A DNA stretch of 64,000 bases from assembly GCA_964423505.1 (NCBI GenBank), contig CAYREX010000001.1, positions 248,001-312,000 of the forward strand, written 5' to 3'. Numbering within the stretch: the stretch's first letter is position 1; the number at the start of each line of letters is the position of its first letter. The notes under the pieces were generated by a model. The model ran no database searches. It saw nothing but the letters and a program-made list of their open reading frames with translations, and had not been told where the DNA came from. A program made the translations under genes and the position numbers. This DNA is from CAYREX01 sp964423505. Its GTDB lineage: Bacteria > Fermentibacterota > Fermentibacteria > Fermentibacterales > JCC-6. This document shows, one piece after another, positions 9,139-19,267 of this stretch.

Positions 9139-10399
9139 GCCGGGACCCCGCCCGGTAGCCATAAGGGCCGAGGGCCTCGGCAAGCGCTACCGCATAGCGG
9201 CCGTGGCCGAGAGGCACGACACCCTGAGGGAGAGGATCTCCGCCTCCCTGAGCGGGCTCGCCGGGAGGATAGCCCGGAGGCACAGGGACATGCTGGGGAC
9301 GGAGGAGCTCTGGGCGCTGCGGGACGTGAGCTTCGAGATAGGGGCCGGCGACGTGGTCGGCGTCATAGGAAGGAACGGCGCCGGTAAGAGCACCCTCCTG
9401 AAGATACTCACCAGGGTCACCAAACCGACCGAGGGGAGGGCGGAGATACGCGGCCGGGTCGGCAGCCTCCTGGAGGTGGGCACCGGCTTCCATCCGGAGC
9501 TGAGCGGCCGCGAGAACATCTACCTCAGCGGCACCGTGCTCGGGATGAGCCGACGGGAGGTGGACGACCGCTTCGAGAGCATCGTCGACTTCAGCGGGAT
9601 AAGGAAGTTCATCGACACCCCGGTGAAGCGCTACTCCAGCGGGATGACGGTAAGGCTTGGATTCGCCATAGCGGCCCACCTCGAGCCGGAGGTGCTGCTC
9701 ATCGACGAGGTCCTGGCGGTTGGGGACGTCTCGTTCCAGAGGAGATGCCTTGGCAAGATGGACGAGGTCTCCCGCTCCGGCAGGACTGTCATGTTCGTCA
9801 GCCACAACATGGGGGCCATCCACGCCCTCTGTCCCAGGTGCATGCTCATAGAGGAGGGGAGGCTGGCTATGTTCGGGGAGACCGAGGAGGTCATCTCCGC
9901 CTACCTGGCCGGCGCCCGGGAGATGGACGGCCATGCCGAGCTGGAGCCGGAGGAGGGCCCCGCCGCCCTCCAATCGGTCTCCGTTCTCGACCCCGCCGGG
10001 GTCTGCACCTCGGCCCTGGACGTCAGGCGCCCGGTGACGGTCCGCATAAGGTACAGGATAGACGAGCCCATCCGAGGCCTCATCTCCTCCTTCAACGTCT
10101 ACAGCAGGTACGGCTCGAAGGTCTTCACCAGCCGGAACGAGGCAATGGAGACCACGCACGACGGCTGCGCCGCCCCGGGCAGTTGGGAGGCCACGGCCGA
10201 GATCCCCGCGCACCTCCTCGCTCCCGGCGTCTACTACCTCTCGGTGGGACTGCACATCCCCAGGGTCCATACGTACGACGTGAGGAACAACATCCTCGGC
10301 TTCACGGTGATCGAGAGCGGCTCCTCCGAGTACGAGTGGGCAGGCCAGGACCTGGGAGTCGTCCTGGTCGAACCGCGCTGGTCGGTCCGGGAGGTCTGA
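9122..10399 (+). CDS. wzt: ABC exporter ATPase with glycan-binding domain (Wzt-like)
   Basis: This is a 425-aa ATPase partner of the preceding permease. Walker A is GRNGAGKST, the signature region is YSSGMTVRLGFAIA, and Walker B is VLLIDEVLAVGD. Unlike simple TagH-type ATPases it carries about 170 extra C-terminal residues predicted as a beta-sandwich. In Wzt proteins this domain recognises the non-reducing end of the finished polymer. The start is a TTG inside the end of the permease gene. The partner terminating modification is unknown, though carbamoyl and acetyl transferases are encoded nearby. Confidence 0.9.
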   Translation: MRTSSEPGPRPVAIRAEGLGKRYRIAAVAERHDTLRERISASLSGLAGRIARRHRDMLGTEELWALRDVSFEIGAGDVVGVIGRNGAGKSTLLKILTRVTKPTEGRAEIRGRVGSLLEVGTGFHPELSGRENIYLSGTVLGMSRREVDDRFESIVDFSGIRKFIDTPVKRYSSGMTVRLGFAIAAHLEPEVLLIDEVLAVGDVSFQRRCLGKMDEVSRSGRTVMFVSHNMGAIHALCPRCMLIEEGRLAMFGETEEVISAYLAGAREMDGHAELEPEEGPAALQSVSVLDPAGVCTSALDVRRPVTVRIRYRIDEPIRGLISSFNVYSRYGSKVFTSRNEAMETTHDGCAAPGSWEATAEIPAHLLAPGVYYLSVGLHIPRVHTYDVRNNILGFTVIESGSSEYEWAGQDLGVVLVEPRWSVREV

Positions 10400-10427
10400 G
10401 CCGCCCCTCCCCCGGACACAGGAAGAT

Positions 10428-10457
10428 GGTGGCGGAGGCCCGAAGACCTCCGCCACC
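10428..10457. terminator. Bidirectional terminator hairpin
   Basis: A perfect 11-bp inverted repeat (GGTGGCGGAGG and its complement, 8-base loop) lies between the convergent wzt-like gene and the BNR-repeat gene. There is no strong T tract on either side, so the activity is inferred from position and stem stability. Confidence 0.65.
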
Positions 10458-10478
10458 CGCGCAAGTGCCCGACAGTCG

Positions 10479-12185
10479 CTAGTCCGTCATCACCATCATC
10501 TCGGTGACCTCCGTACCGGCGGCGCTCATCCTGCAGAGGTAGAGACCCGGTGCAAGGCCGCTACCGGCGTCCCACTGGAGCCGGTGCTCGCCGGGGTCGA
10601 GGCTCAGGCCGCCCACGGGAGTTGCGACAAGGCGTCCGCTGGCGTCGTAGACCCGCATGGTCACAGCTCCGGCCATGGGCATATCGATGTCGAAGCTGAC
10701 GCCTCCGTTCGACGGGTTCGGGCTCACGGAGAAGGACGCAGCCACAGGCCCGTTGCCATGGCCCTCCTCGACGCCGGTATTGTCGAACCAGTCGACGTAA
10801 ATGTCCACGCCCAGGAAGCCGGAATACAGTATGAGCGAGAAGTTGCTCGCCCCCTCGCTCTTCCATCCGGCGGCAGGCGCGAATATGTCGGTCGCGTCGT
10901 TGTTGTTTATTCTATCCGTTGCCGACCAGTCGGTGGGGCTGGCAGCATCGCTCCAGGAGAACATCGTCGAATCGCCGGGGTCGGAGTTGAACGCGAGCGT
11001 TACGCCTCCGCCGTCCTTGACCACGCCCAGTGCCGTCAGGTCCTGGTCGCCGTCGCTCGGCTGGAAGACCGACCCGTAGGTCCAGCTGGCCCCATCGTCG
11101 GTGCTGTAGTGGTAGGCCACGTTATCTCCCTCGGCGCCGACATCGTTGTACGTGAGCGTGAGCCATGCCGCATCGACCGCGGGGTCGGCCATCGCCAGCT
11201 CCAGGTGAGTAAGCGTGTAGCCGCCGGAGTTGTTGCCGAGCGGCTGCGAGGTCATCCACGTCGAGCCGCTGCTGTTGCTCCGCTTTATCCGCACCTGCGG
11301 ATAGGTCGACATCCGGTTGTCGACGAACACCACGGCTACGTTGCCGTCCGCGTCGCACCCGATATCAGCGAAGGGAACGACCCCGTCGGTGTCGACGTAC
11401 AGCGACTGATCGTCCTCCCAGCCGCTGCCCTCGCAGGCGTTCCTGGCGGCCCATATCTCCGCCGTGGGCCCGGATGGGACGTAGGTGACGAAGACCCATC
11501 CGCCGGTGCCCGGCTCAGAGGTCATGTCGGCCTGCAGGACGCCGCTGCTCACCTGCTCGAAAGTCGGCGACGACCCGTCGGTCTTCACCCTGCGGGTCCA
11601 GAGCACATCGTCGGCGGCGGACTCTATCCATATGCCGCCGAAGACCACCCATGCCTCGCCGCCGGAGTCGGTGACCACCCTCACCATGGGGTTCTCTATC
11701 GAACCGTCCGTGTTGTTGGCGAACATGAAGAAGCTCCAGCTCTCTCCGCCGTCGGTCGACCTGTAGACCAGCAGGGAGTCGTTGGTGGCGTTGTAGGTGT
11801 CGAAGCAGGCGTAGAGGTCTCCCGTCGCCTCGTCGATGTCGAACGAGATCCCCGTGCCCACCACGCCCTCCCAGACGAGGTAGTCCCAGCCCCAGTCGAG
11901 TCCTTCCGGAGTGGTACTGCTGCCGAGATCACGCTCAAGCGCCGCATGCAGCGGCGGAGCGTAGCCGTCGGCCGAGCTGGGGTCGTTCGGGTCGGGCAGG
12001 GTCGACTGGTCTATGGGCGCCTCTACCTCTCCGTAGACGACGCCTCCCGGAAGGTCCACGCCCTCCGCGGCTCCCGCATCCGGAGGGAAGCCCGGCGTCG
12101 CAACGTGACCCGCCTCTCCCTCGTTTGAAAACGCGCTTGCCGCCGCGGCGAGGAGCAGCACCAGAAGCAGCTTCACATAAGTCAA
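10479..12185 (-). CDS. Secreted BNR-repeat protein with FlgD/Por-like C-terminal sorting domain
   Basis: This is a 568-aa exported protein. The TTG at 12185 follows GGGAGG by 6 bases and gives a clean signal peptide (VKLLLVLLLAAAASAF). The body contains Asp-box repeats (STDGGESWSF, STDDGASWTYG, SNSSGSTWMTS) as in sialidase-like beta-propellers. No sialidase catalytic arginine set could be assigned, so it may be only a binding propeller. The last 80 residues (SVSPNPSNGG to MMVMTD) form the Ig-like domain shared with type IX-secreted proteins. It has its own AT-rich promoter region and is not part of the glycan operons. Confidence 0.85.
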   Translation of the reverse strand: MTYVKLLLVLLLAAAASAFSNEGEAGHVATPGFPPDAGAAEGVDLPGGVVYGEVEAPIDQSTLPDPNDPSSADGYAPPLHAALERDLGSSTTPEGLDWGWDYLVWEGVVGTGISFDIDEATGDLYACFDTYNATNDSLLVYRSTDGGESWSFFMFANNTDGSIENPMVRVVTDSGGEAWVVFGGIWIESAADDVLWTRRVKTDGSSPTFEQVSSGVLQADMTSEPGTGGWVFVTYVPSGPTAEIWAARNACEGSGWEDDQSLYVDTDGVVPFADIGCDADGNVAVVFVDNRMSTYPQVRIKRSNSSGSTWMTSQPLGNNSGGYTLTHLELAMADPAVDAAWLTLTYNDVGAEGDNVAYHYSTDDGASWTYGSVFQPSDGDQDLTALGVVKDGGGVTLAFNSDPGDSTMFSWSDAASPTDWSATDRINNNDATDIFAPAAGWKSEGASNFSLILYSGFLGVDIYVDWFDNTGVEEGHGNGPVAASFSVSPNPSNGGVSFDIDMPMAGAVTMRVYDASGRLVATPVGGLSLDPGEHRLQWDAGSGLAPGLYLCRMSAAGTEVTEMMVMTD

Positions 12186-12241
12186 ATCGTACCTCCCATT
12201 CCTTTCCTCCGGGCCTGGCCGGGGACTGGAACACTTTTCCT

Positions 12242-12306
12242 CCGTATTATATCTTTGAATACGGAACAACAGTGCTCTATATGACTATCATTTTCTTGTT
12301 TGTCAA
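12242..12306 (-). promoter_or_regulatory. AT-rich promoter region with inverted repeat
   Basis: Read on the minus strand, a consensus TTGACA (12306-12301) is followed 17-19 bases later by CATATA/TATAGA. Further down, a perfect TATAAT (12251-12246) lies inside a 7-bp inverted repeat CCGTATT/AATACGG (12242-12264). Either start would give a short leader for the BNR gene at 12185. The palindrome over the -10 could be an operator or a leader stem-loop. Confidence 0.5.
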
Positions 12307-12373
12307 GGTATTTCGGGTCACGCAGCCTGAGCATGGATGAAGCGACGGGCACCGGGACCGTCGGGGCGGAGGC

Positions 12374-13107
12374 TCAGAGTATCCACTTCCTCCGGACGTT
12401 GTGCAGGGTGAGCAGGAACAGGCCCAGGCAGTAGGCGACCAGCACGCCAAGGTCCAGAAGTGGGGGGAGGGCACCTGCGTCTCCGACGGCCTCGTGGAGG
12501 AGGTCGGCTCCGTATGTGAGCGGGAGGGCGTAGGAGAGCACGCGGAGGAGCAGGGGGAGTGAGGATACGGGGAAGAAGAGCCCGCAGAGGAATATCATCG
12601 GGAAGCGCAGGAAGTTGGAGAAGGTCATGGCCTCGAAGACCTCTCTCACGGACACGGCCACGAAAAGGCCCACGAAGGCCGATACCACGGCGATGAGTAC
12701 CACCGCCAGTAGCAGCAGGGACCACGACACACCGGAGAGGTCGGTCATGAGGGCGGCGAGCAGGATAGGCACGAAGGCGTTGACCGTTCCGAAGACGATG
12801 GCCCCGCCGGTCTTGGCCAGCATTATCACGTTGAGCGGGACAGGCGCCAGAAGCAGCCTGTCGAACGAGCCGTTCTTCTTCTCGAAGGTCACCGTCACGG
12901 CCAGCATGGAGGTGGTCCCGAAGAGCACGGAGATGGTGACGACCCCGGGCAGGAGGGACTGCACGCTCTCCAGCCCCATCCCCGAGCGCAGAAAGAGCAT
13001 GCCGGTCCAGGCGAGCGGGAAGATGATGCCCCAGCTGATGTTCGGCGGCTTGAGGTAGTATGTGCGCATGTCCTTCCGGACTATCGCGCCCAGGGCCCCG
13101 GCGGCGC

Positions 13108-13111
<4 letters not shown>
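12374..13111 (-). CDS. ABC-2 type exporter permease (DrrB-like)
   Basis: This 245-aa inner-membrane protein has about six hydrophobic segments and the ABC-2 permease layout, including FEKKNGSFDRLLLAPV and LPLTYGADLLHEAV, which resemble the family consensus near helices 2 and 6. It overlaps the ATPase gene by ATGA, so the two subunits are made together. The upstream gene in the same unit encodes a small Cys-rich secreted protein. Export of a drug or peptide, or membrane protection, are both possible. Confidence 0.85.
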
Positions 13112-14097
<986 letters not shown>

Positions 14098-14103
14098 CGG
14101 GAC

Positions 14104-14448
14104 CTAGTGGCAGCCGCCGCAGTGGCCGGGAGCAGGCTCCGGCTCTTCCTCTTCCCCCTCTCCGACGTCGTGCGAGCCGCAGCCGCCGCTGCCGGTCAAG
14201 CAGTCGCAGTCGTCCCCGCAGTCGCAGTCGCCTTCGCGGTCGCACTCGCAGTCCTCTTCGCAGTCGCAGTCGTCGCAGTCATCGACGCAGCCCGCGGTCT
14301 CTCCGTCGCAGCAGCAGCCGTCCACCTCCGCGGTGCCGTCGTCCTGCGGGACGGGCACGGTGTGCTCCAGGGCGAAGGCGGCGGTGACGAGCACCGCCAG
14401 GGCCAGCACCTGCAGGAGCGGATGTATCCTCTTCGTCTTCAAAGCCAT
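14104..14448 (-). CDS. Secreted Asp/Cys-rich repeat protein
   Basis: This small protein (about 114 aa) has a signal peptide (HPLLQVLALAVLVTAAFA), then a mature part with about 16 cysteines. Most are in alternating DC/DDC/EDC units between residues 45 and 80, with an acidic linker and a GHCGGCH end. GGAGG sits one base from ATG 14448 and seven bases from an in-frame TTG at 14442 (M-K-T-K-R), which may be the true start. I do not recognise a family. Metal binding or a ribosomally made exported peptide are both possible, the latter because the ABC-2 exporter genes follow 6 bases later. Confidence 0.7.
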   Translation of the reverse strand: MALKTKRIHPLLQVLALAVLVTAAFALEHTVPVPQDDGTAEVDGCCCDGETAGCVDDCDDCDCEEDCECDREGDCDCGDDCDCLTGSGGCGSHDVGEGEEEEPEPAPGHCGGCH

Positions 14449-14634
14449 ACCTCCAGCGTCTGTTCTGTCGTACATCACCTGGCCGCAGGGGGAACATTGC
14501 TACGGGACAGCCGCTCCGTCAAAACCACCAGCCTCTCCCCGGCTCCTCAGCGGTAAGGGGGGCTCCGATGTAGACGGCGATGCCGGAGCCCGGCTCTTAG
14601 GCGCCGGGCGCCGCTCTGCGTATAGTCCAGGGTC

Positions 14635-15903
14635 ATGGGTATGAGCCTGCTGCATCTGTCGACGACGGACAGCCCCGCCGGCGCCTCCCGGGCGGCGATG
14701 ACCGTGCACTCGCTCCTGAGGGAGCGGGGACACCGATCCAGGATGCTGGTCCTGCGGAAGCGCTCGGACGACCCGGACATAAGGGAGGTGCCGAGGCGGA
14801 GGCCGGGCCTGCCGGGAAGGCTGCTGGCAAGGCTGGGGCTTCGGCGGGAGCCTGCCCGGCGGGCCGGATACGTATTCAACTTCGACAGGGCAAGACAGGT
14901 GGTGCCGGGCGCCCTGACCGCGGAGCCCCGGGGCAGCTACGACGCCGTCCTGGCCCACTGGATAACCGCCCTCGCCACCAGCCGTGACCTGCGCGCCGTC
15001 GCCGACCACTACGGGTGCCCGCTCCTGCGGGTGATGATGGACATGGAGCCGGTGACCGGCGGCTGCCACCAGTCGTTCGGCTGCCGGCGGTTCGCGGGGA
15101 GCTGCGGCATGTGCCCGCTGCTGGAGAGCGACGATCCGTGGGACGAGTCCGCCAGGGTCCTGCAGGCGAAGCGGCGATACCTCGCGCCGCTGGACATCAC
15201 CTTCGTATGCCCCAACAGCACCGTCAGGGGGTGGGTCCGGGCCAGCTCCCTCTTCGGCGGACACAGGACCGCGGACGTACCGCTGCCGGTCGACGGCTCG
15301 GTCTTCCACCCCGGAGACCGCCTGGAGGCCAGGCGGCGGCTGGGGCTCGGGACCGGCGGGCCGGTACTGATGGTGGGCGTCAGGAAGACGGAGGAGCCGG
15401 GCAAGGGAATGGACCTTCTGGAGAGGGCGCTGGGAATGCTCGGCGGGGCCCTGCCGGAGCCCGGAGAAGTCACGCTCCTGCTCGTCGGGTCGGGGGGGGA
15501 GGGCTTCGCAGATGGCTCGGGGCTGGCAGTCCGCAGGGCCGGTTACCTGGAGGAGCCCACCTCGATGGCCGACGCCTACAGGGCCGCCGACGCTTCCGTC
15601 TGCCCCTCGCTGCACGACGCCGGCCCCATGATGATACCGGAGGCGATGATGTGCGGCACTCCGGTGGTGGCCTTCCGGACAGGCGTGGCGGTCGACCTTG
15701 TACGAGACGGCGAGACCGGCTGGAGCGCCGGGCCGGGCGACGCGGAGGGGCTGGCGGCGGCTATGAGGAGGGCCCTGGAGGAGCGCGAGCCGGCCAGGCT
15801 TGCCTCCGCCGCGGCCGATGCGGCTGCGGGGCATTCCATAGAGAGCGTCTCCCTGGAGTATGTTAGCCTCCTGGAGGAGCTGACCGGGAAGGGGACCGGA
15901 TGA
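14635..15903 (+). CDS. Glycosyltransferase (GT-B, WcaC-like)
   Basis: This is a 422-aa glycosyltransferase whose N-terminus (LLHLSTTDSPAGASRAAMTVHSLL) and central Cys-rich acceptor region (GGCHQSFGCRRFAGSCGMCPLL) match colanic-acid-type WcaC/WcaA-like GT4 enzymes. That family's 'CHYSRGC..W..GCG.CP' pattern is clearly related. The donor site includes CPSLHDAGPMMIPEAMMCGTPVVAF. A TATAGT at 14621-14626 lies very close to the ATG, so the transcript may be almost leaderless, with a second ATG at 14641. It overlaps the carbamoyltransferase gene by ATGA. Confidence 0.85.
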   Translation: MGMSLLHLSTTDSPAGASRAAMTVHSLLRERGHRSRMLVLRKRSDDPDIREVPRRRPGLPGRLLARLGLRREPARRAGYVFNFDRARQVVPGALTAEPRGSYDAVLAHWITALATSRDLRAVADHYGCPLLRVMMDMEPVTGGCHQSFGCRRFAGSCGMCPLLESDDPWDESARVLQAKRRYLAPLDITFVCPNSTVRGWVRASSLFGGHRTADVPLPVDGSVFHPGDRLEARRRLGLGTGGPVLMVGVRKTEEPGKGMDLLERALGMLGGALPEPGEVTLLLVGSGGEGFADGSGLAVRRAGYLEEPTSMADAYRAADASVCPSLHDAGPMMIPEAMMCGTPVVAFRTGVAVDLVRDGETGWSAGPGDAEGLAAAMRRALEEREPARLASAAADAAAGHSIESVSLEYVSLLEELTGKGTG

Positions 15904-17600
15904 TAATCCTGGGCATACACCACGGGCACGATTCCAGCGCGGCCGTACTCCGCGACGGCGAGGTGCTTGCCGACGTCCAGGAGGAGCGCTTCCGCAGGCT
16001 GAAGCACTCCGCCGACTTCCCCTTCGAGTCGCTGAGATTCTGCCTGGAGAGGGCCGGGCTCTCCTCAATCGCCGAGGTGGATGCCATCGCCTGGGCGGGG
16101 AACGTAATCCCCCGGAGGGATGCCGGCTTCCTGGGGCTCGACCTCCCGGAACGGAGCGGCGGTCTCCGCTCATCGGTCAGGCGGATGATGCACGGAAGGG
16201 GCGATGAGCGAAGGCCGTCGATGCTGCCGGTCTACTTCCCGGACATGCGCATCGGCCCCGACACCGAGCTCGTCCGGGTGGAGCACCACCTGGCGCACGC
16301 CGCCTCGGCCCACTTCACCAGGCCGGACCCCTCCCCCTGCCTTGTCTTCTCCATCGACGGGATGGGAGACGGCTATACGACGACGGTGTGGCGCGCCGAG
16401 GGTGATCGGATAGAGCCGCTGCAGAAGCTGGGCACCGAGGCCGCCATCGGGTGGGGCTACTCCATCGTCACCGAGGGCCTCCACTGGATACACGGAGACG
16501 GAGAGGGCAAGACCATGGGCCTCGCGCCCTACGGCGACCCGGAGGTCTGCCGGGGCCTCCTCGACCGGTTCTTCCCGGAGATGGAGGGGACGGAGGTCGG
16601 GCGCCCGACCGACCCCGGGCAGGTGGACACCTGGACCTTCCAGTCCTCCCACCAGTGGCACATGGAGGAGGCCAGGGAGGTGGAGGAGCTGGCCGCCCGC
16701 CACGGGGCGGAGAACGTCGCGGCGGAGGCCCAGCGGAAGCTGGAGGAGCTGGTCCTCGGCTACGTCGAGGCCTGGGTGAGGAAGACCGGGATACGGAGGG
16801 TCGCCTTCGCCGGCGGGCTCTTCCTGAACGTGAAGCTCAACCAGCGCATCTGGGAGATGCGGGAGGAGCTGCTGGAGGAGCAGCACATCTTCCCCAACCC
16901 GGGCGACGGCGGCCTCTCCGTTGGGGCGGCGCTGCACCTGTGGCATACCCGCAACGGCTTCGAGGGCTCGTCGTTCGACAGCCTCTACTGGGGGCCGGAC
17001 TTCTGCGAGGAGGAGGTGGCCTCGGTCCTGGACAACTGCAAGCTCCCCTACGAGAGGTGCGTAGACGCTCCCCTCGAGGCGGCGCGGATGCTGGCGAGCG
17101 GCGACATAATCGCCTGGTTCCAGGGCAGGATGGAGAGCGGCCCCCGGGCGCTGGGCAACCGCTCCATACTGATGAGCCCGCTCCGGGCGGAGAACAAGGA
17201 CGTAATCAACGCGAGGGTGAAGTACCGGGAGGGCTTCAGGCCCTTCTGCCCCTCCATGACCGAGGAGAGCATGGACGACTACCTGGTGGACGCCAGGTAC
17301 GAGCCGTTCATGATAACATCCTTCGACGTCAGGGAGGAGAAGAGGGGGGCCATACCGGCGGTGGTGCACGTCGACGGCACCGCCAGGCCGCAGATGGTCC
17401 GCAGGGATGTCAACGAACGCTACTGGCGCCTGATAGACGCCTTCGGGAGCATGACCGGGCACCCCGTTGTCCTGAACACCTCCTTCAACATAAAGGGAGA
17501 GCCGATAATCTGCACTCCCATGGACGCGGTCAGGTGCTTCTACTCCAACGGCCTGGACGCCCTCTTCATCGGCGACCTCCTCCTCGGGAAGGGAACGTGA
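15900..17600 (+). CDS. Carbamoyltransferase (NodU/CmcH family)
   Basis: This is a 566-aa enzyme of the TobZ/NodU family, which moves a carbamoyl group from carbamoyl phosphate to a hydroxyl via carbamoyl-adenylate. The N-terminal Kae1-like domain shows GIHHGHDSSAAVL, the metal-binding EHHLAHAASAHF and FSIDGMGDG. The C-terminal YrdC-like part shows ESGPRALGNRSIL and LNTSFNIKGEPI. Length is normal. It is coupled to the preceding glycosyltransferase and to the GT-C gene that follows, so a sugar in this glycan is probably O-carbamoylated. Confidence 0.92.
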   Translation: MIILGIHHGHDSSAAVLRDGEVLADVQEERFRRLKHSADFPFESLRFCLERAGLSSIAEVDAIAWAGNVIPRRDAGFLGLDLPERSGGLRSSVRRMMHGRGDERRPSMLPVYFPDMRIGPDTELVRVEHHLAHAASAHFTRPDPSPCLVFSIDGMGDGYTTTVWRAEGDRIEPLQKLGTEAAIGWGYSIVTEGLHWIHGDGEGKTMGLAPYGDPEVCRGLLDRFFPEMEGTEVGRPTDPGQVDTWTFQSSHQWHMEEAREVEELAARHGAENVAAEAQRKLEELVLGYVEAWVRKTGIRRVAFAGGLFLNVKLNQRIWEMREELLEEQHIFPNPGDGGLSVGAALHLWHTRNGFEGSSFDSLYWGPDFCEEEVASVLDNCKLPYERCVDAPLEAARMLASGDIIAWFQGRMESGPRALGNRSILMSPLRAENKDVINARVKYREGFRPFCPSMTEESMDDYLVDARYEPFMITSFDVREEKRGAIPAVVHVDGTARPQMVRRDVNERYWRLIDAFGSMTGHPVVLNTSFNIKGEPIICTPMDAVRCFYSNGLDALFIGDLLLGKGT

Positions 17601-18820
17601 TGGAGCTCTCGCCGCGACAGGCCCGCATACATCTCTCGGTACTGCTGGCGGGAGCCGTCATACACCTCCTGTTCGCCCTCCTGGCGCCCATCGACCCCCT
17701 CACAGGGGACGCGTCGCAGTTCGCCAACGAGGCGGACGCCATACTGGACGGCAGGGGATGGGTGAACACCGAGGGCGAGGGCATGGCCACCGTCACCTAT
17801 CCATCACAGGTGGTCTTTCTCCTCGTCTGCAAGGCCGTTTTCGGGAGGAGCGCCCTGATAGTGCCGGTCCTCCTCCAGCACGCGATGGTCGTCCTCTCCG
17901 CCTGGCTGGTCTTCAGGTACTCCATGCGCCTGCGGCTGGGCTTCCGGGCCTCCGTGACCGCCGAGGGCATCCTGCTCCTGCTGCCGCACCTGATGAAGTA
18001 CGCCAGCATCCTCATCTCCCACACCTCGACGATGTTCCTGCTGGTGGCGGCGGTCTACCTGCTGACCTTCCGCCGGGACTCGCTCCCGCTGAGCCTGGTC
18101 GCCGGTCTGGCCCTGGGGGCCGCGGTGCTATCGCGGTTCACCTTCCAGTACTACCTCCTGGCGTACGTGCCGGTGGTCCTGGCGGTGGCCGCCCTCCGGC
18201 GCAGGCTGAGCGGCCGGCTGGTGCTGCACCTCGGGGCCGTAGTCCTCGGGACGCTGCTGGTGACCGTGCCGTGGTTCGCCAGGGTCAGGGCGCTCGAGGG
18301 GTCCGGCACCGGGTACACGGACGCCTGGAGCATGCTCTACAGGTTCAACCGGCCCGGGGAGATGCGGGGAGCCTACAAGGACTCCATCCAGCTGGAGCTG
18401 ATGGCGTCCGACCTGCCGAAGGCGGAGCAGGAGGCCATCTACCGCGAGCTGGCCCTTCAGAACCTCCGCGAGCACCCGGAGTGGTACGCGGCAAACGTAC
18501 TGACCAACCTCTCCTACATGCTGGTGAACCTCTCCTGGGAGGAGCAGGAGCACGCCTCGGTCTACGCCGGGATGGTGTACGCCGCTCTCCTCGGCTTCAT
18601 GGTGCTGGGGCTCTGGGCCGCCGGCAGGTGGCGCCACCTCACTATGGTCCCGGCATACCTGGTGGTTCTCAACACTTTCGCCGTACACGTCCCCATATAC
18701 GGCTACCTGGCCAACGCCTTCGCCTGCTGGGCGCTCTTCCTGCCCCTGTCCGCCCTCGGCGTCTGGCTGGCCATCGACGGTGCGAGAGCCTACAGGCGCG
18801 ACGGGGGGAGGGCCCTATGA
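17600..18820 (+). CDS. GT-C membrane glycosyltransferase (ArnT/PMT-like)
   Basis: This 406-aa polytopic protein has a short cytosolic N-terminus, then a first helix and a loop with PLTGDASQFANEADAIL, where the acidic residues match the catalytic loop of GT39/83-type enzymes. These use polyprenyl-phosphate sugars on the outer face of the inner membrane. The ATG overlaps the carbamoyltransferase TGA by one base, and the 3' end overlaps the small flippase-like gene. It probably transfers a lipid-linked sugar onto the glycan or onto a surface lipid or protein. Confidence 0.75.
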   Translation: MELSPRQARIHLSVLLAGAVIHLLFALLAPIDPLTGDASQFANEADAILDGRGWVNTEGEGMATVTYPSQVVFLLVCKAVFGRSALIVPVLLQHAMVVLSAWLVFRYSMRLRLGFRASVTAEGILLLLPHLMKYASILISHTSTMFLLVAAVYLLTFRRDSLPLSLVAGLALGAAVLSRFTFQYYLLAYVPVVLAVAALRRRLSGRLVLHLGAVVLGTLLVTVPWFARVRALEGSGTGYTDAWSMLYRFNRPGEMRGAYKDSIQLELMASDLPKAEQEAIYRELALQNLREHPEWYAANVLTNLSYMLVNLSWEEQEHASVYAGMVYAALLGFMVLGLWAAGRWRHLTMVPAYLVVLNTFAVHVPIYGYLANAFACWALFLPLSALGVWLAIDGARAYRRDGGRAL

Positions 18821-19170
18821 GGCTCATCTCCATGTCCCACCTGGCAAGGCTCCTGGCCACCGTCGCCCTCCTCTCGACCGGCCAGCTGATGATCAAGCAC
18901 GGCCTGACGCTCAGGCAGGGGGAGCCTTTCGGGCTCTCCGCCTGCCTCAGTCCCTGGGTGATCGCCGGCATCGCTTCGGTCGCATGCTCCTCCCTGTTCT
19001 ACTTCTCCGTGCTGCGGGAGCTGCCTCTCTCGGTCGTCTTCCCGTTCATCAGCCTCACGTACGTGGTGGTGATGCTGGCCTCGGCCCTGCTGTTCGAGGA
19101 CAGGCTCACAGCCGCCAGGCTGGCCGGCATGGGCTTCATCGTCATCGGCATAGTGCTGCTCTCCCGCTGA
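18817..19170 (+). CDS. Small multidrug/EamA-type four-helix protein (ArnE-like flippase subunit)
   Basis: This is a 117-aa protein with four hydrophobic helices of the EmrE/ArnE type, including ATVALLSTGQLMIKHGL and VVFPFISLTYVVVMLASALLFEDRL. The FEDRL end of helix 3 and the late Gly-rich helix match this superfamily. It starts by ATGA overlap with the GT-C gene. The neighbourhood suggests it flips a polyprenyl-phosphate-linked sugar to the periplasmic side for the GT-C enzyme. A drug efflux role is less likely in this context. Confidence 0.8.
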   Translation: MRLISMSHLARLLATVALLSTGQLMIKHGLTLRQGEPFGLSACLSPWVIAGIASVACSSLFYFSVLRELPLSVVFPFISLTYVVVMLASALLFEDRLTAARLAGMGFIVIGIVLLSR

Positions 19171-19193
19171 CCTCCGGGATGCGTCAACCCGTA

Positions 19194-19221
19194 TTGCAGC
19201 CCCCCATCCACCCGGTATATT
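19194..19221 (+). promoter_or_regulatory. Promoter of the GT2/DUF2304/protease operon
   Basis: TTGCAG (19194-19199) and TATATT (19216-19221) are separated by 16 bases, placing the transcript start near 19228. This matters because the upstream in-frame TTG at 19220 lies inside the -10 box and cannot be the start codon of the following gene. Confidence 0.5.
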
Positions 19222-19267
19222 GAAACCGGAACGGCATTCGGGCGCCAAATCCGAGGAGGGCCGCACC

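Noticed and set aside
5827..9183. A 1118-codon open frame on the minus strand
   Set aside because: Only its last third (from GTG 6780) encodes a GT2. The rest is antisense to or in another frame of the polymerase-like and exporter genes and has the composition of GC-rich shadow sequence.
14150..14290. CAGTCG-like tandem DNA repeats, considered as a CRISPR or microsatellite
   Set aside because: They encode the regular Asp-Cys codons (GAC TGC) of the secreted peptide and have no spacer structure.
16451..17599. Open frame ahead of the GT-C gene on the plus strand
   Set aside because: It is the shifted frame of the carbamoyltransferase. The real GT-C start is ATG 17600, sharing one base with the carbamoyltransferase stop.
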